64,000 nucleotides of DNA from Cristatella mucedo (Eukaryota; Bryozoa; Phylactolaemata; Cristatellidae): NCBI GenBank assembly GCA_009760855.2, contig WPIO01000083.1, forward strand, positions 652,001 to 716,000, read 5' to 3'. Under the pieces are notes generated by a model. It had not been told where the DNA came from and did not search any database. It was given only the letters and a program-made list of their open reading frames with translations. Below are positions 1 to 11,949 of the stretch, piece after piece. How positions within the stretch are numbered: the stretch's first letter is position 1; every line of letters starts with the position of its first letter. Both the position numbers and the translations under genes were made by a program.

Positions 1-322
1 TTAGTATCGGTAATGAAGTGTGAGAATATTTAGAGTAACTTTGGTAACAGGGGGATTAGTTTAGCCAAAATAATGTTTTTAAGTAGCTAATTAACAACTA
101 CTAATAACAGCACACCTAGGATTAAGCAACAAGATTAATAAAACTGACGAGGTTGAGAAGAGAATGAGACTAATTGCAAATAGTTTTCAAATTTGTGTGT
201 ATCTGCCATCAAGAGCTCCGGTTACCAGCAATTTAAAAAATAATCACGGCATGAATGTCATGCATGTCTGCACCTACGTGGGTGCCATGTGCGTACGGTG
301 CACACGTACGTCACACACAAAT
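1..322. other. No gene seen (left edge)
   Basis: AT-rich unique sequence with stop codons in every frame. No domain, RNA gene or transposon recognised. Confidence 0.6.
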
Positions 323-396
323 GCACAGAGTGAATAACTACCAGAGTGAATTATCAGGTAGCTGATAATTCACTCTGGTAGGTATTCACTCCGTGC
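323..396. repeat. Long near-perfect inverted repeat (hairpin)
   Basis: Two 34-nt arms (323-356 and 363-396) are complementary except at two positions, around the 6-nt loop GGTAGC. The arm core reads ACCAGAGTGAATTATCA and its complement. It could be the remnant of a small palindromic (MITE-like) element, but no target duplication was identified. Confidence 0.85.
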
Positions 397-425
397 GCTT
401 AGGTATTCACTGTAGGTATTCACTC
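379..425 (+). repeat. Three direct copies of TAGGTATTCACT
   Basis: The 12-mer recurs at 379-390, 400-411 and 412-423. The first copy lies in the right arm of the hairpin, so an inverted copy also exists in the left arm. A short ATT run follows (430-440). Confidence 0.8.
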
Positions 426-1492
426 TTAGTGTATTATTATTATGACATCACAAATGCTGATTAGCTTGGAGGAATAAAATATTGAGATGCTAATTTATAT
501 AAATCATTTAAATAGTACAATTATAATTATGATTTGCTGCAGTGATCAAAGTTCTTAGCTCATAAGATCTTCTGTCAAAGCAGCCTCTGCTGTCTTAACT
601 ACGCTGTATTTATTGCTATTGTACTGTTGCTACTGTACTTCTAATGTCCTCTTGCGTGTTTCCTCGAAATATGCAGGCTACTTTCGCTGACACCGACGCT
701 GCCTGATGCCATAGATAGGCCAGGATGAGCGGTGAGTAAATAAGCATTCAGTAACAATGCCAGGTTTAACTAGCATTGTTTTTAGGTATTAAACTTCCTC
801 ATTTGTAATAACATACTTTTATCAGAAAGAACCTATGTAGAATTATGCTTACCTTATAAGTAAAACGTGGATATAAAGACATGAATTCTCCTCTAAATGC
901 AAGATAATTAGTGACAATTAAGCTCATAGACAAATTGACAGTACTGATGTGCCTTGTATATGACAATAAATCAGAAATTGATCTCGCAAGCGACGGAGTA
1001 TTACAATATCAATAATAACAATAAGAAATCCTCGAGGTCGCATGAACATGTTAAGTTACTTTCTTTGGCAAACTTTTACCATTTCTAATTTGCTTTTTGC
1101 ATAACAGTTTTGTTTATTATAAATCCGATAGTACACCATTGCGAAACTCAGGGACGCCGTAATTTTTTTAACCCTCTACACATTTGGGTACTTCGACAAG
1201 TCATCATCGGAAGACCCTGCCTTGTCTATCCGCTGCTTGTCAAGTTGGTTTTGAAACGCCCAAACGGTTGATAACAAGTGCATCATGAAGCTTTCTTACT
1301 GAATGCCGTTCACCCAGCAATATTAGGAAAAAGTATTTCAGCGGGTTTTTTCCTATCTACCTTCCGTATTCGTAAGAATTTTATAATTTCCTGGTAGGTA
1401 AATAATTAAAACGACTGATTTCAGCCTCATTTATGGAGAGGCAGAAGAGCCTTATAGCTATAAGTAAAGGTCATCTGATTCACACAGCTTTC
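426..1492. other. No gene seen
   Basis: AT-rich. A short ATG-AGC-G followed by GTGAGT at 725-737 looks like a tiny first coding exon, but nothing downstream supports it. Confidence 0.5.
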
Positions 1493-1625
1493 ATTTATAT
1501 AACGACAGAGGAGCCTTAGTGGATATCATTCCTCTCGTGCCATAGAGGCAATACAGGATCCTTTGCCGTAGGACTCAAATCCACAACCTGGGTGGAGAAG
1601 CGTAAGCGATTTACCCCCAAGCTAA
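1493..1625 (-). repeat. Degenerate SINE, family S1
   Basis: Diverged S1 copy in antisense. A GACAGAGGAGCCTTAGTGG tail stem, a CCTTTGCCGTAGGACTC segment and a decayed B box (reverse of GAGTCC) are in the same order as the better copies at 11,497 and 29,819. Confidence 0.55.
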
Positions 1626-4600
1626 GACGCAAGTGTGACAAAAGACCCAGGCTGTATAGAATCGATAACTATAGTCTTCGTGTTGTCCTCTGGTTAATCG
1701 TTGGCAATGCAGACTGTTGCTTTGTTTAATTATATACAGTATATTTATAGCCGCTTTGAACTGTTCACAACTGACTGCCGTGGCTATAATGTAAAACTGA
1801 CTAACCCTTAGAAATTATTAATACCGGCAAAGTTGTTGTTGGTTTGAAGTTCGTAAATCTAGTCCTCTTGTGAGTTTACTTTGATGCGAGGAGCTCCATT
1901 TAAAACATTCTATGGTTAATGTCAGAGATATATTATATCGAGAAGTTAAAAATACTTTTGTGGGAGGGAATACTTATACCCTTAATTTTTAGTTGCCCGC
2001 TGCCCACGTGGCTTTCTTGCATTACAGTGCTTAATAAAAACACACGGCCAGGAAAACAAAGACATTTCAACATAGATAAATAACAGTTTTGTCTTAAACC
2101 TTTCGCTGTTAAGCCATCTTTGCCCGAAACATTCAGTATCAGCTGATTGAGCAATTCTAACAATAATAATAATAGCAATAACAATAGGGTGTTTTTATAT
2201 TTCCCAAAGAGAAATTAATCTCTATTTACGCCCATTGCAGTTCGCTGCATGGCAATCAGTAACCAAGGGCCTCCTGGTCGTGTTAAGCCTCTCACCGTCT
2301 TGTTGCCCTGATACAGTTACTGCATGGTGCTCGCTCATCCACCGATGCGACAGCGAGCCCTGCTTAAGCAACGCTACTCTAGCCAGCGTTTCTAAGAGCT
2401 CAGAAGTTTCCTATCTACTGGTTAGTTACTTTTTCCATGTGCTCAGAGCTCCACCAGGGTCTCAAACTTTCGTATCTGGCTACTGATGCAAATCTATGTG
2501 CAGCATTATGATCTCCCTTCCTTTTTTCACGTTCTCATTAGTGGACGTGAGCCGTGTCCTTACAATTCGGTACTATTGGCTGACAGTGAAGGCCATGTAC
2601 TGGCGCGTTGGTTATACATCTCGGTTGCCGACGCGCGTTCGATGGGCCTCTGAGAAATGCATGCTTCTTTCTTTATTTAAAAATTAGCTTTGTATTACAC
2701 TGAGCTAGTGCATTGTGAGCCCATGTTTGCTGCAAGGACGGATACCGGTAAATGACCTGTTCATCAAGTCAGCTGAAGAAGCGAGCAGCACTAAAGCATA
2801 CGATCTGGGCTCTCTTTTGCGTTTGGGATCTTGGAAGGTGAGTTGGAGGCCACGTAGCCATTACGAATCTGGCCGAGATCATCTTAGATGTGGCAAGCGC
2901 TGATTGACCAAGCCTCTGACCCGGTTTTGAAAGTGCCAGAGGTCTGATTCGTTAGAGCAAACCGTGTCTCACCTTGACGTCCAGCGGTGTCGTCCTCAAA
3001 ATCTGGGACAGTACTGCGCCGATACTGTACGACTAGACAACATCCTGCAATTACGCTGACTCGGCAGCGACTTTGCCGATGACTCGCCTGCTGTGCGGGG
3101 CGGAGCAACAGCATCAGCGTCATCAGCCGGGCCAAACTTTGTTTTTTCGCCACCTTTTAATAGTACTGCCGTTCTGCGGTTTTCAAATGTGCTTGCATCA
3201 AAGTGAGTATCAGCAGGCAGGATGCAGCGTCGAGGACATCTTACCGAATTCAAGTTCCTGCTATTTGTCTTGGCATTCGGTGCTTGCTAGAGGCTTTTTG
3301 GACGTAGTTCACAGAAACGCAAATGTGCATATCGGGCCATGACACTTTAGCGTTTCGCTTGCGTTTCAGTATCGTGTATCCACATTATGATTTCGCTATG
3401 TTGTAATGTCATTTAGGGTGCATTTCAATGAATTGTTCTTGGGAATTCTAGGTGAATATTTATAGTAAAACCCAATCAAGCTGACATGATATTGTTTTGA
3501 CTGGTCAGCCACTGAGCTATCTGCTCATGGTGTATTTGAAGAAGTGATTGAACTGTCCATTAAACAATATCACGCAAGTGCATAATCGAGTCACTGATAA
3601 GACCGCATGGTTTGGCTTAGTGTGTCGCTGCTATTAATTGGCTCGGCCGTACTTGCGGCGCCGGAAGTATGCCGATCAAGTTTGCATTGTTGTATGCCCT
3701 AGGTATACTCCATTCGTCCTGTGGTACAACATTGTAGCATGCGAGGTGGTCGAACAGTAATTATCTGTATTTTTAAAATCATCACATGGTATTCATTTCA
3801 AAGATATCTCATAGAATGAGCATCTAAAAAAGCATTCAACATTCTACTCTCGGTTGGCAGACCGGAGGCTAGGCTTTTGAGCCTCTGCTCACATTCGCCG
3901 CCGCTGCAGTGCGTCTATGGCGAAGCGGGGTTTTGGCCTCCGCTGGTCGGCGCATGCAACCTTCGGCAAACACGACCAGCTAAATGGCATCGGTATTACC
4001 GCCTCTCGCTCTGCTATCTCGGCGGTTGTCTTCCAGAAACACATGCACTCTGCATTGAGAAAGCACTTTTCATTTAAAATAGTTCAGGGTTGGGGCCTAA
4101 AACGTCGCTATTGAGTTGATTTTCTGCTTCATGCGCATACTTACTAGCCTAGTCAGATATAAGCTATCCTCGGTGCCCTGTCAACTTGCAACGTTCAACC
4201 TGTCAACTGCACTTCATCGTAGATAGGGAAAGTGTAGGAAAAAAATCTATCTCTCCTAATTGCCGAAGCACTTCTCTCTTTGTGGACGTGGCAAGCTTGA
4301 CGAGCCTCGTGTGCAGTACAGTGGCGCGGAAGCATCGACGAGGCTAGAGATGCATTGTAGATGCGCAGCGGGAGTATCGACTTATAAAACACCTGAATAG
4401 AGATTCAGTTCGCTTAGGGCACAACATAAGCGACCTATATTTATCATTAAAGCATGGTTGCCTTTTGAAGTGTCTTTGCTCAGCAATGACTGCTCTCACA
4501 AACGGCGAAGGATAGGCATACGAATGGTGCATAGAGAACCGCGTCGTAAGTGTGTTCCGTTCCTTCACAGACTTTCTTGTGACTCTGGGTACTGTAACTA

Positions 4601-5109
4601 GGACCGTTGGTTTTCTTTGCCAGGCAGACCTAAACCAAACTTTAAATAAGTTACAGTTGATTTCTACTTTTTGGTATGTCTGGCGCAAGCAGAAACGAGA
4701 CCATTAATATTGCAATCCGCTGCCCACTGTCACGCCAGGCCTGGCCATGCCCGTACTGGCGCTTTGAAAGAAGTATGGAAAGATATCGACGGAAAAATGG
4801 CGACGGCTTTTCCTAGAAAGTCTCAGGTTTTAAGATAAAATGAGTCCGCAATATGAAAATGTGTTACTGTGGAGGAGAGCAACCAAAGGAATGGACCTTT
4901 ACGTTTCGCTTGAGCAAAGTATGCCGGATGGCAAGCGCCTGCGAGGTTTTCGGTTCGGAAAGCCTTAGCATGTAGTATGAAGCCTTGGCCGCCACCCCTG
5001 GCGAATCCAATGGCCAGGCATTAGTCAATGTCGTTCGAGGAGCCCATTTTAGACTTCCTCACTCGGCCGAAGGTTCAGCTGGAAGGCGCAGCTGGCTGGC
5101 GAGTGAGAC
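1626..5109. other. No gene seen
   Basis: Only short ORFs (under about 115 codons) with no recognisable domain, overlapping on both strands. Moderate GC from about 2,230. No repeat of the window's named families seen. Confidence 0.5.
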
Positions 5110-5233
<124 letters not shown>

Positions 5234-5476
5234 GGGACTCGAGGCCGACTAGCATTTTTGGGTAGTGGTCACCGCCCGTGGAGGGTAAGGCAATGGCTTT
5301 GTAAAGCTGTACGTCTTATTTAGGTTCCAATGTCTTTCTATTTGGCAATGTGAACGAAAGCGTGGAATTGCACGAGCTCGGAAAGGGGCGATCATCCGAT
5401 TGAGCTCCTGAGGCTACCCGGTCTGGACTTGAGGCAAGCCGCACGCTTCCTGTGCAGCATCTACCTGTAAAGTACC

Positions 5477-5622
5477 TAGAGAGGGAGAGAGAGACAGAGA
5501 GACAGACACAGAGAGAGACAGACACAGAGAGAGACAGAGACAGAGAGAGAGACAGAGAGAGACAGAGAGAGAGACAGAGACAGAGAGAGACAGAGACAGA
5601 GAGAAACAGAGAGAAGGAGAGT
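5477..5622 (+). repeat. GAGACA-type compound microsatellite
   Basis: Irregular repeats of GAGACAGA and CACAGAGA, about 250 bp downstream of the GA repeat. Probably shares its origin with it through slippage and divergence. Confidence 0.92.
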
Positions 5623-5816
5623 TGTGGTTCTTGTAGGGCATTTTGCAAGGTCTCACTATTATTATCATTCTTATTGATAGTAGTATTACTTTTACTATGC
5701 CAAACGCCGTTTCTAGCCGTTGACCCACCCTATGATCTAGCTGCCACTGGAGTGCAACGGAATCAGAGAAGGATTAATCGTACCGCCAGCTATTGTCGTG
5801 AATGTTAACTTCCCAT

Positions 5817-5882
5817 CTGTAAAGTGCCTAGAAAGAGATTCAGTTGTCTGAGGGCACCATAGAAATGTATTATTATTATTAT
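5817..5882 (+). repeat. Orphan LINE-A/S2 3' tail
   Basis: GTGCCTAGAAAGAGATTCAG followed by GTCTGAGGGCACCAT and (ATT)n. Same hairpin tail as the 3' end of the LINE at 41,625, with no preceding body recognised. Confidence 0.75.
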
Positions 5883-6010
5883 GGTGGGTCTTTTAGTACA
5901 ACCTTCCAGAACCGTTGTTTGCGAGAAATTCGATTGTATAATCGTCGTAAATCTCAACTACTTTTATAGATATAATAATAGCCTAAGCTATTTATGATGA
6001 ATGCAAATTT

Positions 6011-6076
6011 AAAATGCCTACACAGAGATTGAGTTCTCTGAGAGCGCTATATAAAATGCATTAACATTATTATTAT
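6011..6076 (+). repeat. Orphan LINE-A/S2 3' tail
   Basis: AATGCCTACACAGAGATTGA then TTCTCTGAGAGCGCTATAT and a short ATT-rich end. Second tail copy within 200 bp of the first. Confidence 0.72.
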
Positions 6077-7080
6077 GGATGAGACCATGTAACTGCAGCT
6101 ATCACTGAAGGCAGCCTCACCAGCCAGTCATGGGCAGTTGAAGTACGCTTTCTTCAGGTTCGACCGAGGTTCTTCCTTAATAGCAGTCAGCCCTATTAGT
6201 ATATCGCCCTAGTAATGACTCCACGATTGCCATAGATACTCACTGGTGAAAAATGTCGCTGGCGGGCGTTTGTAGTTTGGCCCCAAAAGAACCCCGACCA
6301 TTCGCCCCCTGCCTGCGAAAGGACGTAGATTGATTGGCTATTTTTTCGTGCAGCTTCTGCACTTGATACCGCCGCGCACGCGTATGGTCGAGCCACGACT
6401 GCGTCTTCATTGACTTTGCTGTGCTTGCGGTCAGCGACGTCTGCACCCTGCTAGCCGCATGTACATTGCCAAGGCACACCTAAGCGGGAGAGGGGTCAAG
6501 TATCCGACGAAGCGAGTGGTACGCTGATCGACTGCCAATCCTGTTCGCTTTTGCCTCCGACACCGATTGACATCAAAAGACTTACAAGAGGCTAAATTTC
6601 AAAGCAGCCCCTCGATCAGCCCAGTATACAGTAAATAAGGCGTGATCACAGTGTGCATGTCAAGAGTTGGTAGATAGTTTCTCTGAGCCACTGGCAGTAG
6701 GTGCTGTAGGGCCTAGATAGGATGAGCACACACCACACCGGAAGATTCTTTCGCTAAAACACTCTAGCAGCAGCCTAGTGTGAGCAGTCAGTGGACACAT
6801 GCAGAAGCCGCAGCACAATATGGCTGACGGAAGTACAGCCCGATTCTGCTACTGCACGTGAGCACCTTCGGTCTAGTTAGTGCAGGGACTGCGCCTGCTG
6901 AGTTCGCCGGCTAAGTTTGTGGCTGAGTTCGCGGCCGCTGCACGCGATGCAGCCCAAATATTTGACTCGTCTAGCCAGCCGTGGAGTAGGGAGATACTGA
7001 GTCGCATTGCCTGACTCTACTTCTCTCTTACTTCTCTCGCACGCTGACGACCTCTTGCACTACAGGTCCTAGCTGTATTC
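6077..7080. other. No gene seen
   Basis: Unique sequence becoming more CpG-rich to the right. Short ORFs only. Confidence 0.5.
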
Positions 7081-8157
7081 CGTCGCGTGCCGCTGAAGTC
7101 TTCTTTTCCGGCAGGGGAGTCGGGGGGGGAGAATTTCCTATGCCTGTTGCTGCCGAGCATTTGCCGTGCAGATGAGCAAATGGAACGAGCGAGAAAATGA
7201 ATTATTTACGCCTCGCTCAACGAACAGCAAGTCCTTGGTCTCCTCCGACGCGAGGCGCAAAGGCAAAGGCTGAAACCGCCGCCTTGCTTTCGCATAGCAA
7301 CAGGGCAAATGCGCTCGGCTGCGTCGGGCTTTTACATGCGCGAAGTAATTAAGGTTTTTTCAAAAGATGCAACAATTCGGAAGTGTGGGTGCTTCGTGCG
7401 GGTTTACGAGCGGCCATCGGGAAGTGGGAGTTACTTCCTCAGCTGTGGCTCCAGCCCAGAGCGGCGAAAGGTGGTCCGTCGGCTCCGTCAGCTTCGATGC
7501 TCGGTGCTTCGGCGCGTCAGCGGAACCCGGCGAGCGAACACCGAGGAAGCGAGAGAGCGCTCAATGCGGGCGGCGAAAATAGGCCCGACAGCGGGTGCCG
7601 ACCGTATCTAACCTCGGGGCCGTCGCGGCGGCCGCTGCGGGTACTAATTATGGCAGAGCTCAATGCACACTCAGCTGCCTGCGCCGCCCCCGGCGTGCCG
7701 CCCGCATATTGAAAGCCCGCGTCCTCAGCCGCGGCGGTGCATCCTGCCTGCCGCCCGCGACGACGACGACCGATGGAACCGCTCGATTACAAAGCGAGAG
7801 CCGGCTCGTAGCTCTTAGCGCGAACTCTTCGAGTAGCAAAAAAAAATCGGCGTCCTTTGTTCGCCCGTCGCGAGCTCCCAGCACCGGTTTCACCCTTTCC
7901 ATTCGACTGTGCCGTTTGAAAACTGCCGAGTAAGCGCCTCGCCGCAGCAAGCGGTCGCCCGCCAACGCAGTGCCGTGCGAGCAGGTATTCGGAAAGGCCA
8001 AGCGGCGGTGAGTGAGCCACCATCTGAAGTCAGGGGGCGAAGATAGCGCCAAACTCGTGCGAACATACTTTGGCGCAATAAGATAATGTCCGGCTCGCGT
8101 GTCGGTTTGCACGGCGACGGTAACACCTTCGCATACGCCGCTTTAGACATCTCCACC

Positions 8158-8232
8158 AATAATAATAATTATAACACACATTTGTACAACGCCCTTAGAG
8201 AACTGAATCTCTTTCTAGGAGCTTCACAAATG
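8158..8232 (-). repeat. Orphan LINE-A/S2 tail (antisense)
   Basis: AAT repeats, then AACGCCCTTAGAGAACTGAA and TCTCTTTCTAGGAGCTT: the reverse complement of the conserved tail hairpin. It lies inside the CpG-rich domain. Confidence 0.75.
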
Positions 8233-9271
8233 CCGTATAGAGAGCGTTACCAAATGATTTGTGATAACACCCGCAAGCAGCAGGCATAGTGTAAGCAGGT
8301 ACATGCACACGAAGAACGAATCGCGAAGAACCACTAGTAGCCTACCTTTTAAAAATACGACGTCCGCCAGCAACGGTAGCAACGCGATGGCGCGTGCGAG
8401 ATTCCTTGGAGGCATCTGCGCCCCGCGATAGCCGGTTCAGCTTTTAACGATCTGCCAGCGACAGAAAACGCCGTAAGCGAAGCACCATTACTCTGCAGGC
8501 AGAGTCGAAGGTTCGGTTTCCCTTTTTCTACAAAGATACGGTCACGCTGGCAAGCTGGTGCTCCTTAGCTCGCTTTCGTTTCGGCCAAGGATGCCTCGCT
8601 GCAATGCGCTCACGCTTTCGCAGCTCAAACGAACCCTGAAATTTCCCTGGCGACTATGACGAAACGTGCCGGAAAAAATGCCCCTACAGATGGTGAGAAG
8701 TCGCTTCGCGAGCGAGCTACGCCAAACGAGTAGCCGGGTCCAACTGACCGGTCTTAGGACAGTCGGCTACACCGAGACGGGACCTCGAGCATTAGTCATC
8801 ACGTGACCGGCAGGTGCTCGCTCTTTCTATTAACGACGATGGGGGTACCTGTGCACGCCAGTTTGCTCTTTCCTCGAGAGCGATCTCGAGCGCGCGAGCG
8901 CGAAAGTCTGTCTCGGCTGATGGAGTGTTGCGGCAAAGCTTACGCTTTCGCCGCTGCTGCCTCCGCCGATCAGTTTGCAGTCTCGAGCGCCGCCGACGGA
9001 CGAGCTGCTGGGACGTTACTCGTACGCCGGGCTCTCTCTGCCTCTGCTGTTCATCCGCGAAGCCTCGATCGGCTCAAAGCAGCTGAACCTCTCAAACTCT
9101 TATTCAATTATCCGGCGGAGCGGTGACAATCGATCGCTTCGCGAGCGCCCAGTTCTGGATTCTCAATCGACTGCTCGGCAATTATCGCTCGCCGTTAATC
9201 CCAGATTTGCGGGCAGATCCGCACGCGCAGCTGTCACTGTGCCAATCGGCGAGCGATCGAGGCCGGACTCG

Positions 9272-9321
9272 GCTCCTCGCGCGAGCGGCGCCTGCGCGCA
9301 GGCGCCGCTCGCGCGAGGAGC
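9272..9321. repeat. 50-bp perfect palindrome
   Basis: Every base from 9,272 to 9,296 pairs with 9,297-9,321. The arm starts GCTCCTCGCGCGAGCGGCGC and the centre is TGCG/CGCA. No spacer, all GC-rich. It could extrude as a cruciform. No function is assigned. Confidence 0.95.
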
Positions 9322-9521
9322 TCGCTGCATCGCAGAGCAGCTGCAGAGAGCTCGCGCCATCGACAAACGCCGCGCGCGATCTGCTCAGCGACGAGTGGCA
9401 CCCTGATGCGTCGTGGCTTTGCGTGAGATTGGTGGCCGCGATGCATGATCGATGGGAGCATGTGGATTAGCAGTCCGGACCTGAGCTTGTCAAATGATGC
9501 CAAACCAGACACATCCCAGAG

Positions 9522-10555
9522 TCTAAAGTAGCATGCATTGTTTTCCGACTGAATTCACGTATTTTATTCGCTTATGAAGATATTAGTCAGTCAGCAAGTG
9601 GCTTATGTTCGAGCCAAGTTTCCTTTCTTGCACTCTGATCTTGCCACTGGCATGCCAAAGGTGACTTTTCAAAGGCTCTGCAGTCAGTGTTAACTACGGT
9701 CTCTACGGTGATCCTTAAATTCTGTAAATATTGCCACGTACCGTCTGCGATGAACGAGTTGCGGTGGCTAACAATCGATTAGCGGGTACAAGCCAGAAAA
9801 TTTAAACATTTCCCACTTGAGAAAAAATTAGTGTGTTCTCACCCCAACCGCAGGCGGCCTTCTGTCTTGCTGCATATTAGAGCGATTGTTCTAATTGCAA
9901 TCGTCGGCGAGGCCATTGAAAGCTCGTGCATTCAGCCATTTGCCAGTCAAAGCAACAGCTGACATCTTGTACTTGTCAGATCATCTCCCATTTGTTTAAA
10001 CCCGCATAAGTCGTTCTGTCATAAGTCGTCTGCCTTCTTAAGCCAATCTTTGGACATGACAATCGTATGTTACACTGACTGGAGAAATAAACCATGAACA
10101 GCTCAGAGCAAAGTTACTTGGTGCAAAAACGATCGCCAAAAACATTCGCATAAAATGTCATAAGGCATCTGCTTAAGTAAATAAGAAGGAAGTAGAGTTT
10201 ATTTTTGGTTAAAGTTTATTTCAAGTTTATAGGTTTCTTACTTAAACCTATTTCGCATTTGCAAGAAACTTTATTTTAAAACTTTTAGTTTGTTGAATCC
10301 AATCATGATATCCCATGAGCTGTCACGTGTCTTCGCTAGTAGAAGCTCAAACATTTGGATTTGAAGCCATTAAAGTTGGTTATGCGTTATGCACATCAAA
10401 AACTGGTCAGTCTGAAAACGTGTATATGCATATTGAGAGCGTATCAATACAGAGATTATGCATATAGGGAGTATCGACTATTTTATTTTTAAACCCTGAC
10501 ATACGAGGAACTCACGCAATAGCTTCCTCGCGCTTAAATGTAAAATAATCAAACC
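9522..10555. other. No gene seen
   Basis: AT-richer unique sequence. No domain or repeat recognised. Confidence 0.5.
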
Positions 10556-10690
10556 TCGTTTATATAGCGGCAGAAGAGCCTTAAAGACTGCCGCCTCTGT
10601 TTTCAGTGGTCACTTAAGGATTTCCTGCTTCAGGACTCGAACCTTCACAACTTGGATACTTAACTAAACCGCTGCTTACCTAAAGTATCA
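10556..10690 (-). repeat. Degenerate SINE, family S1
   Basis: TATATAGCGGCAGAAGAGCC tail stem and GGACTCGAACCTTCACAACT (reverse B box) in S1 order. Strongly diverged. Confidence 0.6.
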
Positions 10691-11496
10691 ACGTCCCTGC
10701 GACCCCTAAAGTTCATTCCTTACGAGTTAACACAGTGCAGTTGATTCGCCGTTCCCTTGTTTCGCTTGAATCATTTTGGCGACACATACCTTCGCTCTAC
10801 TGGCGCTAGACTGCTGAACTTACTTTCCACTCTTCTCCTAAAATGCAGTTTGCTCTTGCTGCATGCATTGTGCAACTCCTTTCCAATCGTTCTCAGCGCA
10901 CAATGCATTTGCTGCGTGCTCAATCGTGTGCCACTAACCTAGCTGACAGCTACTAGCTAGTGGTTGCTCGCCTTTCTTGGCTGCGTGGCGTGAATATTGT
11001 CGGCTTACTAAAGCGCACCGAAAGATTTGTTTTGGCTTTTAATTCGCTATATGGAAATTCCCTTCCCCGCAACAATCTCTTTATCCTCGTGTCTGTGGGC
11101 GGTTACGCAGACGGAGATGCATGTTAGCACTCTAGACAAGGCAGCTTTTGAACATGCGATTAATGAATCCTATATAGCGAGTGGCCTATGTAATTGACGC
11201 CGATGTCGACTAATGAGAGCTTGGAATCGTTGTATAACAGAACTTTTGGAAATAAAAGAAAAATACGTCGTGGTAAATTCCATATTAGCTGCTGTGAATA
11301 GGAAAATAATTATTTAAATGCGCTATTTCGTGCCTAGCTAAAGAAAAAAATATTTTCCCTTCAGCATGTGAAGTTTACCACTTTCTGAGTTGATACTCAG
11401 CTTACAGAATACAGATTATAAAGGTCTAGGAGATAATGATTTGCTAAACCCAGTGAATACGGCTGTTATCGAACATGCGGTCTATTCCAGCGGCTT
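10691..11496. other. No gene seen
   Basis: No support for coding or repeat families. Confidence 0.5.
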
Positions 11497-11645
11497 AAAA
11501 AAAAACTAGCTGATTTAACAGCCTCTTTTGTGTAACGACAGAAGAGCCTTAACGGCTATCACCACCGCTTGTAACGGCAATAAAGGATCACCCGCTGCAG
11601 TATTCGAACCTACGACGTCGTAACGGCGAAAAAAGTTCGCTTTTA
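11497..11645 (-). repeat. SINE, family S1
   Basis: Antisense copy. The 3' end reads as a T-run on the minus strand (A9 here), then CTAGCTGATTTAACAGCCTC, the AACGACAGAAGAGCC stem, and reverse B box TTCGAACCTACGACG. Confidence 0.75.
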
Positions 11646-11949
11646 TACGCGAGGTAACCAAACTTACGAAGTATGCGACAAAAAAGGCCCCTCTCAGAAT
11701 CATACTCTTGGTGCTGTGCATATGATGCCTGCAAAAGACTTTTCAGTGATTTTCTCGATGCGGAGAATGCAGCCGAAACTGGCTTTGAGAAAATTTGAAA
11801 AGCCTACGTCGCACGCTTGTATTCGTAGGCTTAGCAAAGTAAGCCAGGACTCATAGCTCATACCTCGAACTAACGTCAAGTGGCCGAGCAGCATCGCTGC
11901 CGACGCGCCCAATAGGCCTTTGTATAACTGTTGCATCTAGAAAAATCAT

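Larger units (their letters stand above)
7081..9520. other. CpG-rich domain
   Basis: Visibly GC- and CpG-rich compared with its AT-rich flanks. Many overlapping ORFs of 60-150 codons on both strands come from the GC bias; none has a recognisable domain. It could be a CpG-island-like promoter region of an unseen gene, or GC-rich repeat sequence. It contains the 50-bp palindrome and a LINE/SINE tail. Confidence 0.5.

Noticed and set aside
690-740. ATG-AGC-G before GTGAGT as a first exon
   Set aside because: Only two codons long, with no downstream exon or other support.
5316-5808. ORFs of 104-118 codons around the GAGACA repeat
   Set aside because: Their open frames come from the repeat itself and no domain is present.
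7309-9512. Numerous 60-150 codon ORFs on both strands
   Set aside because: Overlapping Arg/Ala/Ser-rich frames are expected from CpG-rich sequence; none has a motif or splice context.
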